This document shows, in pieces, positions 1 through 6,544 of a DNA stretch of 40,052 nucleotides. Source of the stretch: a virus; IMG/VR virus record IMGVR_UViG_3300017637_000005, positions 1 through 40,052 of that record; one strand, written 5' to 3'. Each line of letters begins with the position of its first letter. Position 1 is the first letter of the stretch. A program made the translations under genes and the position numbers. The notes below the pieces were generated by a model. It was given only the letters and a program-made list of their open reading frames with translations, was not told where the DNA came from and did not search any database.

Positions 1-747
1 TCAGGATTTCGGCGCGACCCTTACCACTGCCATCGGCGCATCCTTGCTGAGCGGCGTCGCCTTCCAGGTGATGGTGCGGCGATTGCCCTCGGTCCTTGCG
101 CCGTCCTCGTTATTCTGGCTGACCAGCTCACCGTCGGTGATGAGGGTGAAGGTGCCGTCGAGGCGGCTCTTGGCGTCGTCCGCGCCGCCCTTGGCCGTTC
201 CTGCATCGTTTTCGCCAAAGCCCGGTGCCTTGACCCGCACCGTGTCTGCACCGCGCAGCTCGAGGATGACGAAGGGGAAGATGACCTCTGCGTCGAGATT
301 GTAGGGCCACAGGAAATTATGGGTCAGCCGCCCGCTGATCTGATAATCGACCACGAAGACGCCATCGCCCTTGTAGACGACGGAGCGATAGCCGGCCTCC
401 TTGGTCAGCGCCTCGGCAATCGCCTTGAACTTCGCTTCCTTCTTCGCAGCTTCCTCGGCGTCATCGGCCCCGTCCGCTTCCTGAGCGTTGATCGCGCGCA
501 GCAGGCTGGTCGAGGTCGGCTTGGCCTCATCCGCGTCCTCGTCCATCTCCTTGAACGCGTCGCCCATGCCCTTTGCCATCTCGCCGGCAATGTCGACTGC
601 GATCACCTCGCCCTGATAGCTGTAGGTGAAGCTGCGATCGGCGAGGATAGTGAGGGTCGAGGTGAACTTGCCTGGGCTGAACGCGCATCCGACCAGCAGC
701 ACCGGGGCCAGGATCGCCAGCGCAATCCCCTTTAACCGGTCGAACAT
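1..747 (-). CDS. Predicted lipoprotein of unknown function
   Basis: The product has 248 residues. It starts with a short basic stretch and a hydrophobic segment that ends in a lipobox, LLVGC, with Cys21 as the likely lipidation site, so it should be a membrane-anchored periplasmic lipoprotein. The first ATG with a good ribosome site (GGGGAG, about 8 bases upstream) is at 747; the frame stays open further upstream but there it overlaps the RlmB gene. An acidic, Ala/Glu/Lys-rich stretch near residues 75-110 may be helical. I recognise no catalytic motif and assign no function. It lies just downstream of rlmB on the same strand and is chromosomal in character. Confidence 0.8.
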   Translation of the reverse strand: MFDRLKGIALAILAPVLLVGCAFSPGKFTSTLTILADRSFTYSYQGEVIAVDIAGEMAKGMGDAFKEMDEDADEAKPTSTSLLRAINAQEADGADDAEEAAKKEAKFKAIAEALTKEAGYRSVVYKGDGVFVVDYQISGRLTHNFLWPYNLDAEVIFPFVILELRGADTVRVKAPGFGENDAGTAKGGADDAKSRLDGTFTLITDGELVSQNNEDGARTEGNRRTITWKATPLSKDAPMAVVRVAPKS

Positions 748-779
748 CGTGTCACTCCCCGTTGGCGCGGCCCCGTCGG

Positions 780-1535
780 TCAGCGCGAGATGGCGGCGTA
801 CAGCGCGATCGCCGCTGCATTGGATACGTTGAGGCTTTCTACGCGCGGCGAAATCGGCAGGCGCGCCAGTTCGTCGCAATGCGCCGCGGTATTGTGGCGC
901 ATCCCTTCGCCCTCGGCGCCCAGCACCAGCGCGGGACGGGTATCGCCCATCACTTCGCCCAGCGTGCCCTTCGCCTCGCCCGCCAGACCGATTCGCCAGA
1001 AGCCGGCTTCGCCGATCTCGTCCAGCGAACGCGCCAGGTTCACCACCCGCACCCACGGCACCAGTTCCAGCGCGCCCGACGCAGCGCGGGCCAGCGATCC
1101 CGATTCGGGCGGAGCGTGCCGGTCCTGCGTCACGATGCCGAGCGCATCGAACGCGGCGGCCGAGCGCAGGATCGCGCCGACATTGTGTGGATCGGTGACA
1201 TGATCGAGCACCAGCAGCGGGCGGCGATCATTCGCGCCCTGCTCCAGCAGGTCACTCAGCCAGATTTCCTCGAGCGGATCGACTTCGATGACGATTCCCT
1301 GATGCGGCGCGTCCGACGGGACCATGCGCGCGAGATCGGCGACATCGGCATAAGTGATCGGCAGAATCGGGGGCAGGTCGAGCGCGGCAAGCGCCTCCCG
1401 TGTGCCCCACACCTTGCGCACGCGGCGCTCGGGATTGGCCAGCGCCGCAGTCACGGCGTGGCGGCCCCAGAAACGGGGGCGGTTGCTGTTCGATCCGGAT
1501 TGGGGGCGGTGCCCGCGTCTTGGCCTCTGGCTCAC
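780..1535 (-). CDS. rlmB: 23S rRNA (guanosine-2'-O-)-methyltransferase RlmB, TrmH/SPOUT family
   Basis: The 251-residue protein matches the RlmB/TrmH family in length and order of parts. A substrate-binding domain spans about residues 20-95. A SPOUT methyltransferase domain follows at about 105-250, with the three family motifs: HNVGAILRSA (motif 1, Asn118 and Arg124), LVLGAEGEGM (motif 2, near 203-212) and LNVSNAAAIALY (motif 3, near 235-246), which form the knotted S-adenosylmethionine pocket. The known role of the family is 2'-O-methylation of G2251 in 23S rRNA (E. coli numbering). The first 20 residues are basic and low in complexity. The neighbouring tRNA-Tyr is divergent. Other TrmH-family rRNA or tRNA methyltransferases are the only real alternative. 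Confidence 0.93.
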   Translation of the reverse strand: MSQRPRRGHRPQSGSNSNRPRFWGRHAVTAALANPERRVRKVWGTREALAALDLPPILPITYADVADLARMVPSDAPHQGIVIEVDPLEEIWLSDLLEQGANDRRPLLVLDHVTDPHNVGAILRSAAAFDALGIVTQDRHAPPESGSLARAASGALELVPWVRVVNLARSLDEIGEAGFWRIGLAGEAKGTLGEVMGDTRPALVLGAEGEGMRHNTAAHCDELARLPISPRVESLNVSNAAAIALYAAISR

Positions 1536-1574
1536 GAAATTACGCTAGGCTCCACAACCCCCGCGCGCAAGGCG

Positions 1575-1603
1575 TTGACAGCGCCGCGTCGCTTCGGCAT
1601 TGG
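1575..1603 (+). promoter_or_regulatory. Possible tRNA-Tyr promoter
   Basis: A perfect TTGACA at 1575-1580 lies 50 bp upstream of the tRNA. The matching -10 region (about 1598-1603) is poor and GC-rich, as is common in alphaproteobacterial tRNA promoters. The call rests on the -35 hexamer and its position only. Confidence 0.35.
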
Positions 1604-1629
1604 CGCGCACTCGCTTCGGCGTGCCGCAT

Positions 1630-1716
1630 GGAAGGGTGGCCGAGTGGTTAAAGGCAGCAGACTGTAAATCTGCCCGGGTTTCCCGTACACTGGTTCGAAT
1701 CCAGTCCCTTCCACCA
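1630..1716 (+). tRNA. tRNA-Tyr (anticodon GUA)
   Basis: The acceptor stem GGAAGGG (1630-1636) pairs with CCCTTCC (1706-1712), followed by discriminator A1713 and an encoded CCA (1714-1716). The anticodon loop reads CTGTAAA, which places GTA at 1664-1666. The T arm contains GGTTCGAATCC. The long variable arm expected of a class II tRNA-Tyr accounts for the 87-base length. No copy of its 3' end is present elsewhere in the window, so there is no sign that it serves as the attachment site of the neighbouring prophage. Confidence 0.96.
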
Positions 1717-1775
1717 CCTCCCCCGCAAGGCGGGGCTAGCCGTGACGGCGCGGCTTCAACGCAATCGGAATCGCG

Positions 1776-1997
1776 TCAGGCCCGGTCCTCGTCGGGCCGA
1801 TAGGTCAGTCGGCGCACATTCTGACGCATCATCAGCCAGTCCCACGCACGCTGTCGCGCCAGCCTGCGCACGCGCTGCCGGTCGCGCCGCTGCTGGCGCG
1901 AACGATTGCGCCAGACAAGCAGCCCCAGCACGAGAATCGCCGCGATCACTGCAAGCGTCCAGCCGTAGGACGGCCAGAAGTCCCCGGAATTAGTCAT
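1776..1997 (-). CDS. Small single-pass membrane protein
   Basis: The 73-residue product has one strong hydrophobic segment at about residues 13-29, followed by a very basic, Arg/Gln-rich tail of about 40 residues, so the tail should lie in the cytoplasm. The ATG at 1997 is preceded by GGGGGAA at suitable spacing. It is convergent with tRNA-Tyr. I do not recognise a family. It is probably the last chromosomal gene before the prophage. Confidence 0.65.
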   Translation of the reverse strand: MTNSGDFWPSYGWTLAVIAAILVLGLLVWRNRSRQQRRDRQRVRRLARQRAWDWLMMRQNVRRLTYRPDEDRA

Positions 1998-2163
1998 GTG
2001 TACGATTCCCCCGAATCCGAGGCGCTAGCTATCGCACCGCAGCAAAGTGGTAAATCGGCAGAACTACTGAATCGGTTGGGCGGCTGGAGCGGGTAGAGCC
2101 GGTCAGGCGCTAACACATGTGTGATTTGGGAATCGAATTGCGCGCGTTCGACGCCGGGAAAAG
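1998..2163. other. Probable left junction region of the prophage
   Basis: This 166-bp stretch has no convincing gene and separates chromosome-like genes from the recombinase end of the prophage. It holds a perfect 10-bp palindrome ACACATGTGT near 2112-2121. The integrase is a serine recombinase, whose core site can be only a few base pairs long, and the right junction is outside the window. The exact attL therefore cannot be fixed here. Confidence 0.35.
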
Positions 2164-2469
2164 CTAGGGGCGGGAGCGGTTTACGGGGAGGAGAGGGACG
2201 CCGAAACGGCCCAAGTTCGAGATGCCGAACGGGGTCTGATCGCCGTCGATCAGGATGCGCGAAAGGCGGGTGCGGTGTTCGGCGAAGTGGCCGAGCACCC
2301 GCTGTTCAAGCGCGTCGGTTGCCGCATCGATGTCGTCGCAGGGCAGCGCGTCTGGTTCGCGCGGGGGATGGTAAAGCAGCTCGATCGCGAGACCGTCGCC
2401 AGCGTCGATCACATGCGCTTCGACGCGATCGGCGTATTCGGTCAGGAAGTAGAGGCGCTGGCGCGGCAT
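2164..2469 (-). CDS. Hypothetical protein downstream of the recombinase
   Basis: A 101-residue frame begins 31 bp after the recombinase stop and reads the same way. Its composition is protein-like: mixed acidic and aliphatic residues, with a likely helix at about residues 46-66. There is no signal peptide, membrane segment or known motif. It could be a prophage accessory gene or a remnant at the junction. I do not recognise it. No strong ribosome site precedes the ATG, which lowers confidence. Confidence 0.45.
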   Translation of the reverse strand: MPRQRLYFLTEYADRVEAHVIDAGDGLAIELLYHPPREPDALPCDDIDAATDALEQRVLGHFAEHRTRLSRILIDGDQTPFGISNLGRFGVPLLPVNRSRP

Positions 2470-2500
2470 CCGGTCAAGATCGTGCGCCGGCGGGCGCTGG

Positions 2501-4069
2501 TCAACCGGCGTGGCGGCGCAGCTGGGCGTCGGCGCCAGCGAGGTCGAGCAGCTGGTCCATGCGGGTTTCGACGCGCAGATCGACGCCGCGCTCCGCTGGC
2601 GTAATGACGATGCGGGCGATCAGGCGGCGGAAACCGGGGACGGCTTCGGGCTGTGCCTCGGGGGTCGCGAGCAGGCGTTCAAGGTCTTCGATTTCGCGGC
2701 GATACTGGTCGGCGAGGTTCGGGAGCAGGCCGATGACGTTGGGCTTTGCCAGCACCGACAGACGCTGTTCGATGTCATCGCGGTCGCGGCGTGCATCGCC
2801 CAGGGCGGTGCGGATTTCGGCGAACGCGCCGTCCTCTGCAATCGCGGTCACGAGCCGATCGATCTTGCGGTTGAGGCGGGCGAGCTTGCCTTCAAGATCG
2901 TCGCGGTCGCGCGATGCCTCGGCCACGCGGCGGGCGTGTTGTTCGCGATAGGCGCGGAGATAGGCGACGAGCAGTTCGGGGTCGATCAGCTGGGCCTTGA
3001 GCTCGGCCAGCACGCGGCGTTCATATTTGCGGTGCGAGATGGTCGCGCCATTGGTGCAGGCCCCGGCGCGGTGGCGGCCGCAGCCCCACGATGTCGGTCG
3101 CGACTTGATCCACCCGCCGCCGCAGACGCCGCACACGCCCAGATCGGACAGCAGATATTTGGCGCGGCGCTGGGTTTCAGGGAGGGCGTGCGTCGCCTCG
3201 GCGAGCAGTTGTTGCACGCGGGCGAACAGGTCGGCATCGACGATGCGCAGATGCTCGGCGGGCTCGACCGTCCAGCTGTCGGTGGCGTGAGCGCGGATGA
3301 CATAGCGGCGCGATGCCGGGTTTTGAACCTTGCTGGTTCGCCCCACCACCAGCTCGCCATTGTAAAGGCGGTTGCGCAGGATCCCGTTGGCGCGGGTCGG
3401 ATCGCCCCAGATGCTGTTGCCGCGCCATTTGCCGCGCGGGCCGGGGATGCCGTCGGCGTTGAGGCCGATCGCGACGGCGCGGGCGCTCTTGCCCGCTGCA
3501 ATCTCTTCGAAGATGCGGCGCACGATCGCGGCCTCACGGTCATCGATGCGGCGCAAGCCCCGGATCACGTTGCCGCGATCATCGAGCCGGTTGTCCTGTC
3601 GATAGCCATAGGCGATGCCGGCGGGCGCGCGCCCTTCGCGCACCACTTCGCGCTGACCCCGGCGGATGTTGTGGGCCAAATCCTTGCGCTGTTGCTGATC
3701 GACAAAGCCGGTGATCAGGCCGCGAATGTCGTCGATTTCGCCGACCGACAGGGTGAACAGGCGCGCTCCGGCGAACTGGATGCGGCGGCGAATGTTGATC
3801 GCATCGACTTCATCGCGGGCGATGCGGCTTGTGGAATCGGCGAGCACCTGGTCGATCCCGCCGGCTTCGACGCGGGTGAGCATGGCGGCGATGCCGGGGC
3901 GCTGTTCCTCGCTGATGCCAGCGCCGCCGCTGGTTTCGTAGTCGGTGAAGACGGCCTCGACCGGCCAGCCTTCACGCTCGGCCCGCGCGCGACAATCGGC
4001 GATCTGCGCGTCGATGGATCGCGCATTCTGTCGGTCCGAGCTGTAGCGGGCGTAGATTACCGTCTTCAT
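2501..4069 (-). CDS. Large serine recombinase (probable prophage integrase)
   Basis: The protein has 522 residues and the architecture of large serine recombinases. A resolvase catalytic domain (about 1-145) opens with YARYSSDRQ, whose Ser10 is the expected nucleophile that attacks DNA. A recombinase domain covers about 150-290. A zinc ribbon has Cys313, Cys316, Cys330 and Cys338, and an Arg/Glu-rich coiled-coil region follows at about 360-480. These enzymes join attP to attB and need a separate directionality factor for excision; none is recognised here. It lies at the prophage edge, which supports an integrase role. P2 itself uses a tyrosine integrase, so this module has been exchanged. The ATG at 4069 fits the normal family N terminus. 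Confidence 0.9.
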   Translation of the reverse strand: MKTVIYARYSSDRQNARSIDAQIADCRARAEREGWPVEAVFTDYETSGGAGISEEQRPGIAAMLTRVEAGGIDQVLADSTSRIARDEVDAINIRRRIQFAGARLFTLSVGEIDDIRGLITGFVDQQQRKDLAHNIRRGQREVVREGRAPAGIAYGYRQDNRLDDRGNVIRGLRRIDDREAAIVRRIFEEIAAGKSARAVAIGLNADGIPGPRGKWRGNSIWGDPTRANGILRNRLYNGELVVGRTSKVQNPASRRYVIRAHATDSWTVEPAEHLRIVDADLFARVQQLLAEATHALPETQRRAKYLLSDLGVCGVCGGGWIKSRPTSWGCGRHRAGACTNGATISHRKYERRVLAELKAQLIDPELLVAYLRAYREQHARRVAEASRDRDDLEGKLARLNRKIDRLVTAIAEDGAFAEIRTALGDARRDRDDIEQRLSVLAKPNVIGLLPNLADQYRREIEDLERLLATPEAQPEAVPGFRRLIARIVITPAERGVDLRVETRMDQLLDLAGADAQLRRHAG

Positions 4070-4187
4070 GGGATTTGGCCTCAGCCGCGCGGGCGCGACT
4101 CATCTGTTCGTCATAGTCACGATTCGCGGCGGCGCGCGCAAGGGCCTCGACAAAAGCCACCAGGTCAGGGCGCGCGGCGGGGGTCAT
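3972..4187 (-). CDS. Small protein overlapping the methyltransferase stop and recombinase start
   Basis: This 71-residue frame starts with an ATGA overlap on the stop of the upstream methyltransferase (4184-4187), so translation is probably coupled. Its first 40 residues (containing LVAFVEALARAAANRDYDE) look like a genuine amphipathic helix. The remaining 30 residues come from a different frame over the recombinase start and look less natural. Short proteins with this kind of LVxFVEALARA helix are familiar to me next to serine recombinases in alphaproteobacterial prophages, but I cannot verify that here. No function is assigned. The 98-bp overlap with the recombinase is unusual. Confidence 0.5.
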   Translation of the reverse strand: MTPAARPDLVAFVEALARAAANRDYDEQMSRARAAEAKSHEDGNLRPLQLGPTECAIHRRADRRLSRAGRA

Positions 4188-4882
4188 GCGGCGGCGGCGC
4201 GCCCCAGCTCGGCGACTGCAGCGGTGATACGGGCGACGGCGGTTTCGAAATGGGCGGGGTTGTGCTCGATCCCGGTGAACCGCTTGCCCGCGCGGATCGT
4301 GGCGACGCCGGTGCTGCCCGTGCCCATGAAGGGGTCGCAGACGGTTTCGCCGCGCACGTTGGCGAGGATCTTCGACATCAGGGCGTCGGGCTTGGTGGTG
4401 GCGTGGCCGAAGCGGGCGGGGCCGCGCGGCGCGCCGATGCGGCTGACCCGGAGCAGCTCGGCCAGATTGCCCGCCGGGTGATAACCGCGGTTCCACGCAT
4501 GGACGTAGAATTCCACGTCGGGGCGGTAGTGCTTGTTCGCGACGGGCTGCGGGTTGGTCTTTTGCCAGATGCACAGGGCGTGGCGGTGGAAGTGGCCGTT
4601 GAGGCGGGAGAGCAGCGCGGGAAGCTGTTCATTATGGGCGAAGACGATCGCGGCGCCGCACAGCATCGGATCGATGACGGCCATGTCGAAGCCCTTGTCG
4701 AGCTGTTCCGCGACGATCTGATCCATCAGCTTGCGCCGGGCCTTGCGATAGCGCCCGCCGCCGCTGGCGCGGAAGGCGTAGGGCGGGTCGGTCACGTCGG
4801 CGTCGTGGAAGCCGAGCGTGGGGCGCAGGGTGTAGGCGTCGCCCAGGTGGAGGGTCGCGGGGCCGATGATGACGGGGGTCAT
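4184..4882 (-). CDS. DNA methyltransferase of the DPPY (adenine-N6 type) class
   Basis: The 232-residue enzyme has the catalytic motif DPPY at about residues 32-35 and the S-adenosylmethionine motif DPFMGTGSTG at about 185-194, near the C terminus. This motif order is that of beta-class amino-methyltransferases. The DPPY form suggests N6-adenine rather than N4-cytosine methylation. There is no linked restriction enzyme, so it is an orphan phage methyltransferase that likely protects phage DNA or regulates it. The ATG at 4882 is chosen because GGAGAGG precedes it and because it forms an ATGA overlap with the upstream gene; a start 30 bp further upstream is possible but has no such support. Confidence 0.88.
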   Translation of the reverse strand: MTPVIIGPATLHLGDAYTLRPTLGFHDADVTDPPYAFRASGGGRYRKARRKLMDQIVAEQLDKGFDMAVIDPMLCGAAIVFAHNEQLPALLSRLNGHFHRHALCIWQKTNPQPVANKHYRPDVEFYVHAWNRGYHPAGNLAELLRVSRIGAPRGPARFGHATTKPDALMSKILANVRGETVCDPFMGTGSTGVATIRAGKRFTGIEHNPAHFETAVARITAAVAELGRAAAA

Positions 4883-5760
4883 GCGGCCTCTCCGGCGCAC
4901 CAGAGGCCGCATTCTGCATCGTGATCTTCATCGCTTGGAGGTTCAAAGTCTAACAGCGGAGACGCCAGGACGGCATTACGCAGCATCTCGACGCTCTCAT
5001 CGGCGTCGAAGCGTGCGTTCGCCTCGCCCTTGATCTTAACCGAGCATTTGGCGAGCCGCTCCTGTTCGATCCACCAATCAGCCGATGCCGGGTCGCGACG
5101 GATTTCGCGCATCCGCGATTGCCTCTGCTTAAGGAAGCACAGGTCGCAGTTACCGTCGGCGCTATGGATGCCTAGGTCGAAGGGCTGCTCGCGCCAGAAC
5201 GCTTGCACGTCAGCTTGTCGGACCATGCCCCCCGCCTGGGTCGCCATTGGCATGACAACCGTCCAGCGCTCTTTCTTCTTTTCGTTGAGCGCGATCTGGC
5301 GAAAGACCCGGCCCATTTCGTCGCCGCGCAGGCCGATCGCATTGACCCAACGCTGATATCCCTGAGCGATCATGAAAAGCTTCATGACCCGCACCTTCAA
5401 CTCGGCGGTGCAGTAGCGCATCGTTGGATTCGGCAGATATTGTTTCCGGCGGATCAGGGCTGCAAACGGCTCACCGTTCCGGGAAGCTGAATTGTAGCCG
5501 ACCTCCTCAAAGGTGACTTTGCCGCCCGGCCAGCGCCCCTCAAGCCAGCGGATCGGGACGCCCCATTTGGTCGCGCACTCATGGACGAAGCGCAGCGTCT
5601 CTTCGCGTTCCTTGCCGGTGTTGGCGAAACAGACATGCACGTCGTCGGGGAGCTTCCCGTCATGCGCGTCGAGAATGTGCCAGAGCATGTAGCCGCTGGT
5701 GCGCCCGCCACTAAACGAAATCAGAGCGGGGCCGTCGATGCGGTAGGGGTTCGTCGTCAT
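4879..5760 (-). CDS. PAPS-reductase-like PP-loop protein
   Basis: The 293-residue protein carries the PP-loop SFSGGRTS (residues 15-22) that binds ATP or adenylyl-sulfate. It also has the motif YCTAELK (Cys117) and a CDLC pair (Cys205, Cys208) typical of the phage branch of the phosphoadenosine phosphosulfate reductase family. Phage members often sit beside DNA methyltransferases and their substrate is mostly unknown. By analogy with DndC, a role in sulfur chemistry on nucleic acid is possible, but this is inference. ATGA overlaps at both ends place it in the modification operon. The ATG at 5760 follows GGGGGAAG at good spacing. Confidence 0.85.
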   Translation of the reverse strand: MTTNPYRIDGPALISFSGGRTSGYMLWHILDAHDGKLPDDVHVCFANTGKEREETLRFVHECATKWGVPIRWLEGRWPGGKVTFEEVGYNSASRNGEPFAALIRRKQYLPNPTMRYCTAELKVRVMKLFMIAQGYQRWVNAIGLRGDEMGRVFRQIALNEKKKERWTVVMPMATQAGGMVRQADVQAFWREQPFDLGIHSADGNCDLCFLKQRQSRMREIRRDPASADWWIEQERLAKCSVKIKGEANARFDADESVEMLRNAVLASPLLDFEPPSDEDHDAECGLWCAGEAA

Positions 5761-5990
5761 CGCTTCCCCCGGCGGAAGGTGATCGCCATTGCGCCGCGAT
5801 CGTCGCGGGTGAGGGCGACCGTCACCCCGTGCTTCGGGTCGAAGTCGGCGAGGTTGATGGGGCCGGTGTTTCCGGCGTCGCGGGCGGCGCGCAGCAAATC
5901 CTCGATCGCCATTTGCAGCGAGGGGAGGGTTGCGACCTGATGCGAGCGCAGGGTTTGCGGCGGGATTTCGAGGGCGAGGGTGTCGGTCAT
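5757..5990 (-). CDS. Small hypothetical protein of the early operon
   Basis: A 77-residue protein with no membrane segment. Residues 17-42 look like an amphipathic helix (region around LPSLQMAIEDLLRAARDAG) and the C-terminal half alternates in a beta-like pattern. Start and stop both overlap neighbours by ATGA, so it should be translated by coupling with the ASCH-like gene upstream and the PP-loop gene downstream. No family is recognised. Confidence 0.65.
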   Translation of the reverse strand: MTDTLALEIPPQTLRSHQVATLPSLQMAIEDLLRAARDAGNTGPINLADFDPKHGVTVALTRDDRGAMAITFRRGKR

Positions 5991-6544
5991 GCGGCCCCCC
6001 GGTCGATGTTGCCGCGCTGGACGCGGAAGGTGAGGACCAGCACTTCGGGATTGTCTTCCCAGCGCTGGCCGTCCTTGTCGTGGAGCGATTGCCAGAGGTC
6101 GCGGTAGTGGCGCTGTGGCCAGCCCCAATCGCCGCGATCGGGGAACTGCAGGCGGTCGATCCCTTCGGCCAAAGCATCGGCCTCGCTGATCAACTGCAGC
6201 GGTTCGGTGCGGACGCCTTCGACGATCAGGGTGAGACGGGAGGCCCAGCGCGGCATGTGGATCGCGGGGCGGTAGGCCGGCCACGTCACCTTTGCCGCGC
6301 CGATCAGATCGACCGGCACCTGTTCGACGAACTCGGTATAGCTGGCGCGCTCGCTCGCACGGTAGCGGACTTCCGCGACATCGGTGAAGATCGCGGGGAT
6401 CGACCAGGCTTCGCGCACCCAGAGGCGGTCGCCGACTTCGGCTCGCGCCAGCGGCGATGTTGCGAGGCGGCGGGTCTGGGACTTAGTGCCTGCGATCAGG
6501 GCGCGGACCATCGGCGCGGAGAACATGATGGGGCGGTCGGTCAT
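5987..6544 (-). CDS. ASCH/PUA-like phage protein
   Basis: The 185-residue protein opens with MFSAPMVRALIAGTKSQTRR after a short lead. The pattern 'move or copy when M-x-AL-x-G-x-K-x-QTRR' is typical of phage ASCH-like proteins, which have a PUA-type fold and probably bind RNA or modified nucleotides. The stretch GDRLWVREAW (about residues 38-47) is the second family hallmark. Several members sit beside DNA modification genes, as here, between a cytosine methyltransferase and a PP-loop protein. The start at 6544 overlaps the upstream stop by ATGA. The biochemical role is not known. Confidence 0.75.
   Translation of the reverse strand: MTDRPIMFSAPMVRALIAGTKSQTRRLATSPLARAEVGDRLWVREAWSIPAIFTDVAEVRYRASERASYTEFVEQVPVDLIGAAKVTWPAYRPAIHMPRWASRLTLIVEGVRTEPLQLISEADALAEGIDRLQFPDRGDWGWPQRHYRDLWQSLHDKDGQRWEDNPEVLVLTFRVQRGNIDRGAA

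Noticed and set aside
780-1667. + strand frames opposite rlmB
   Set aside because: They are shadows of a gene with three clear SPOUT motifs.
1630-1716. tRNA-Tyr as prophage attachment site
   Set aside because: A membrane protein gene lies between it and the prophage, the 3' end is not repeated in the window, and serine recombinases seldom use tRNA genes.
2510-4924. Long open frame on the + strand opposite the recombinase and methyltransferase
   Set aside because: High-GC genes often leave an open antisense frame. The opposite strand encodes recognised domains with correct motifs, and this frame has none.
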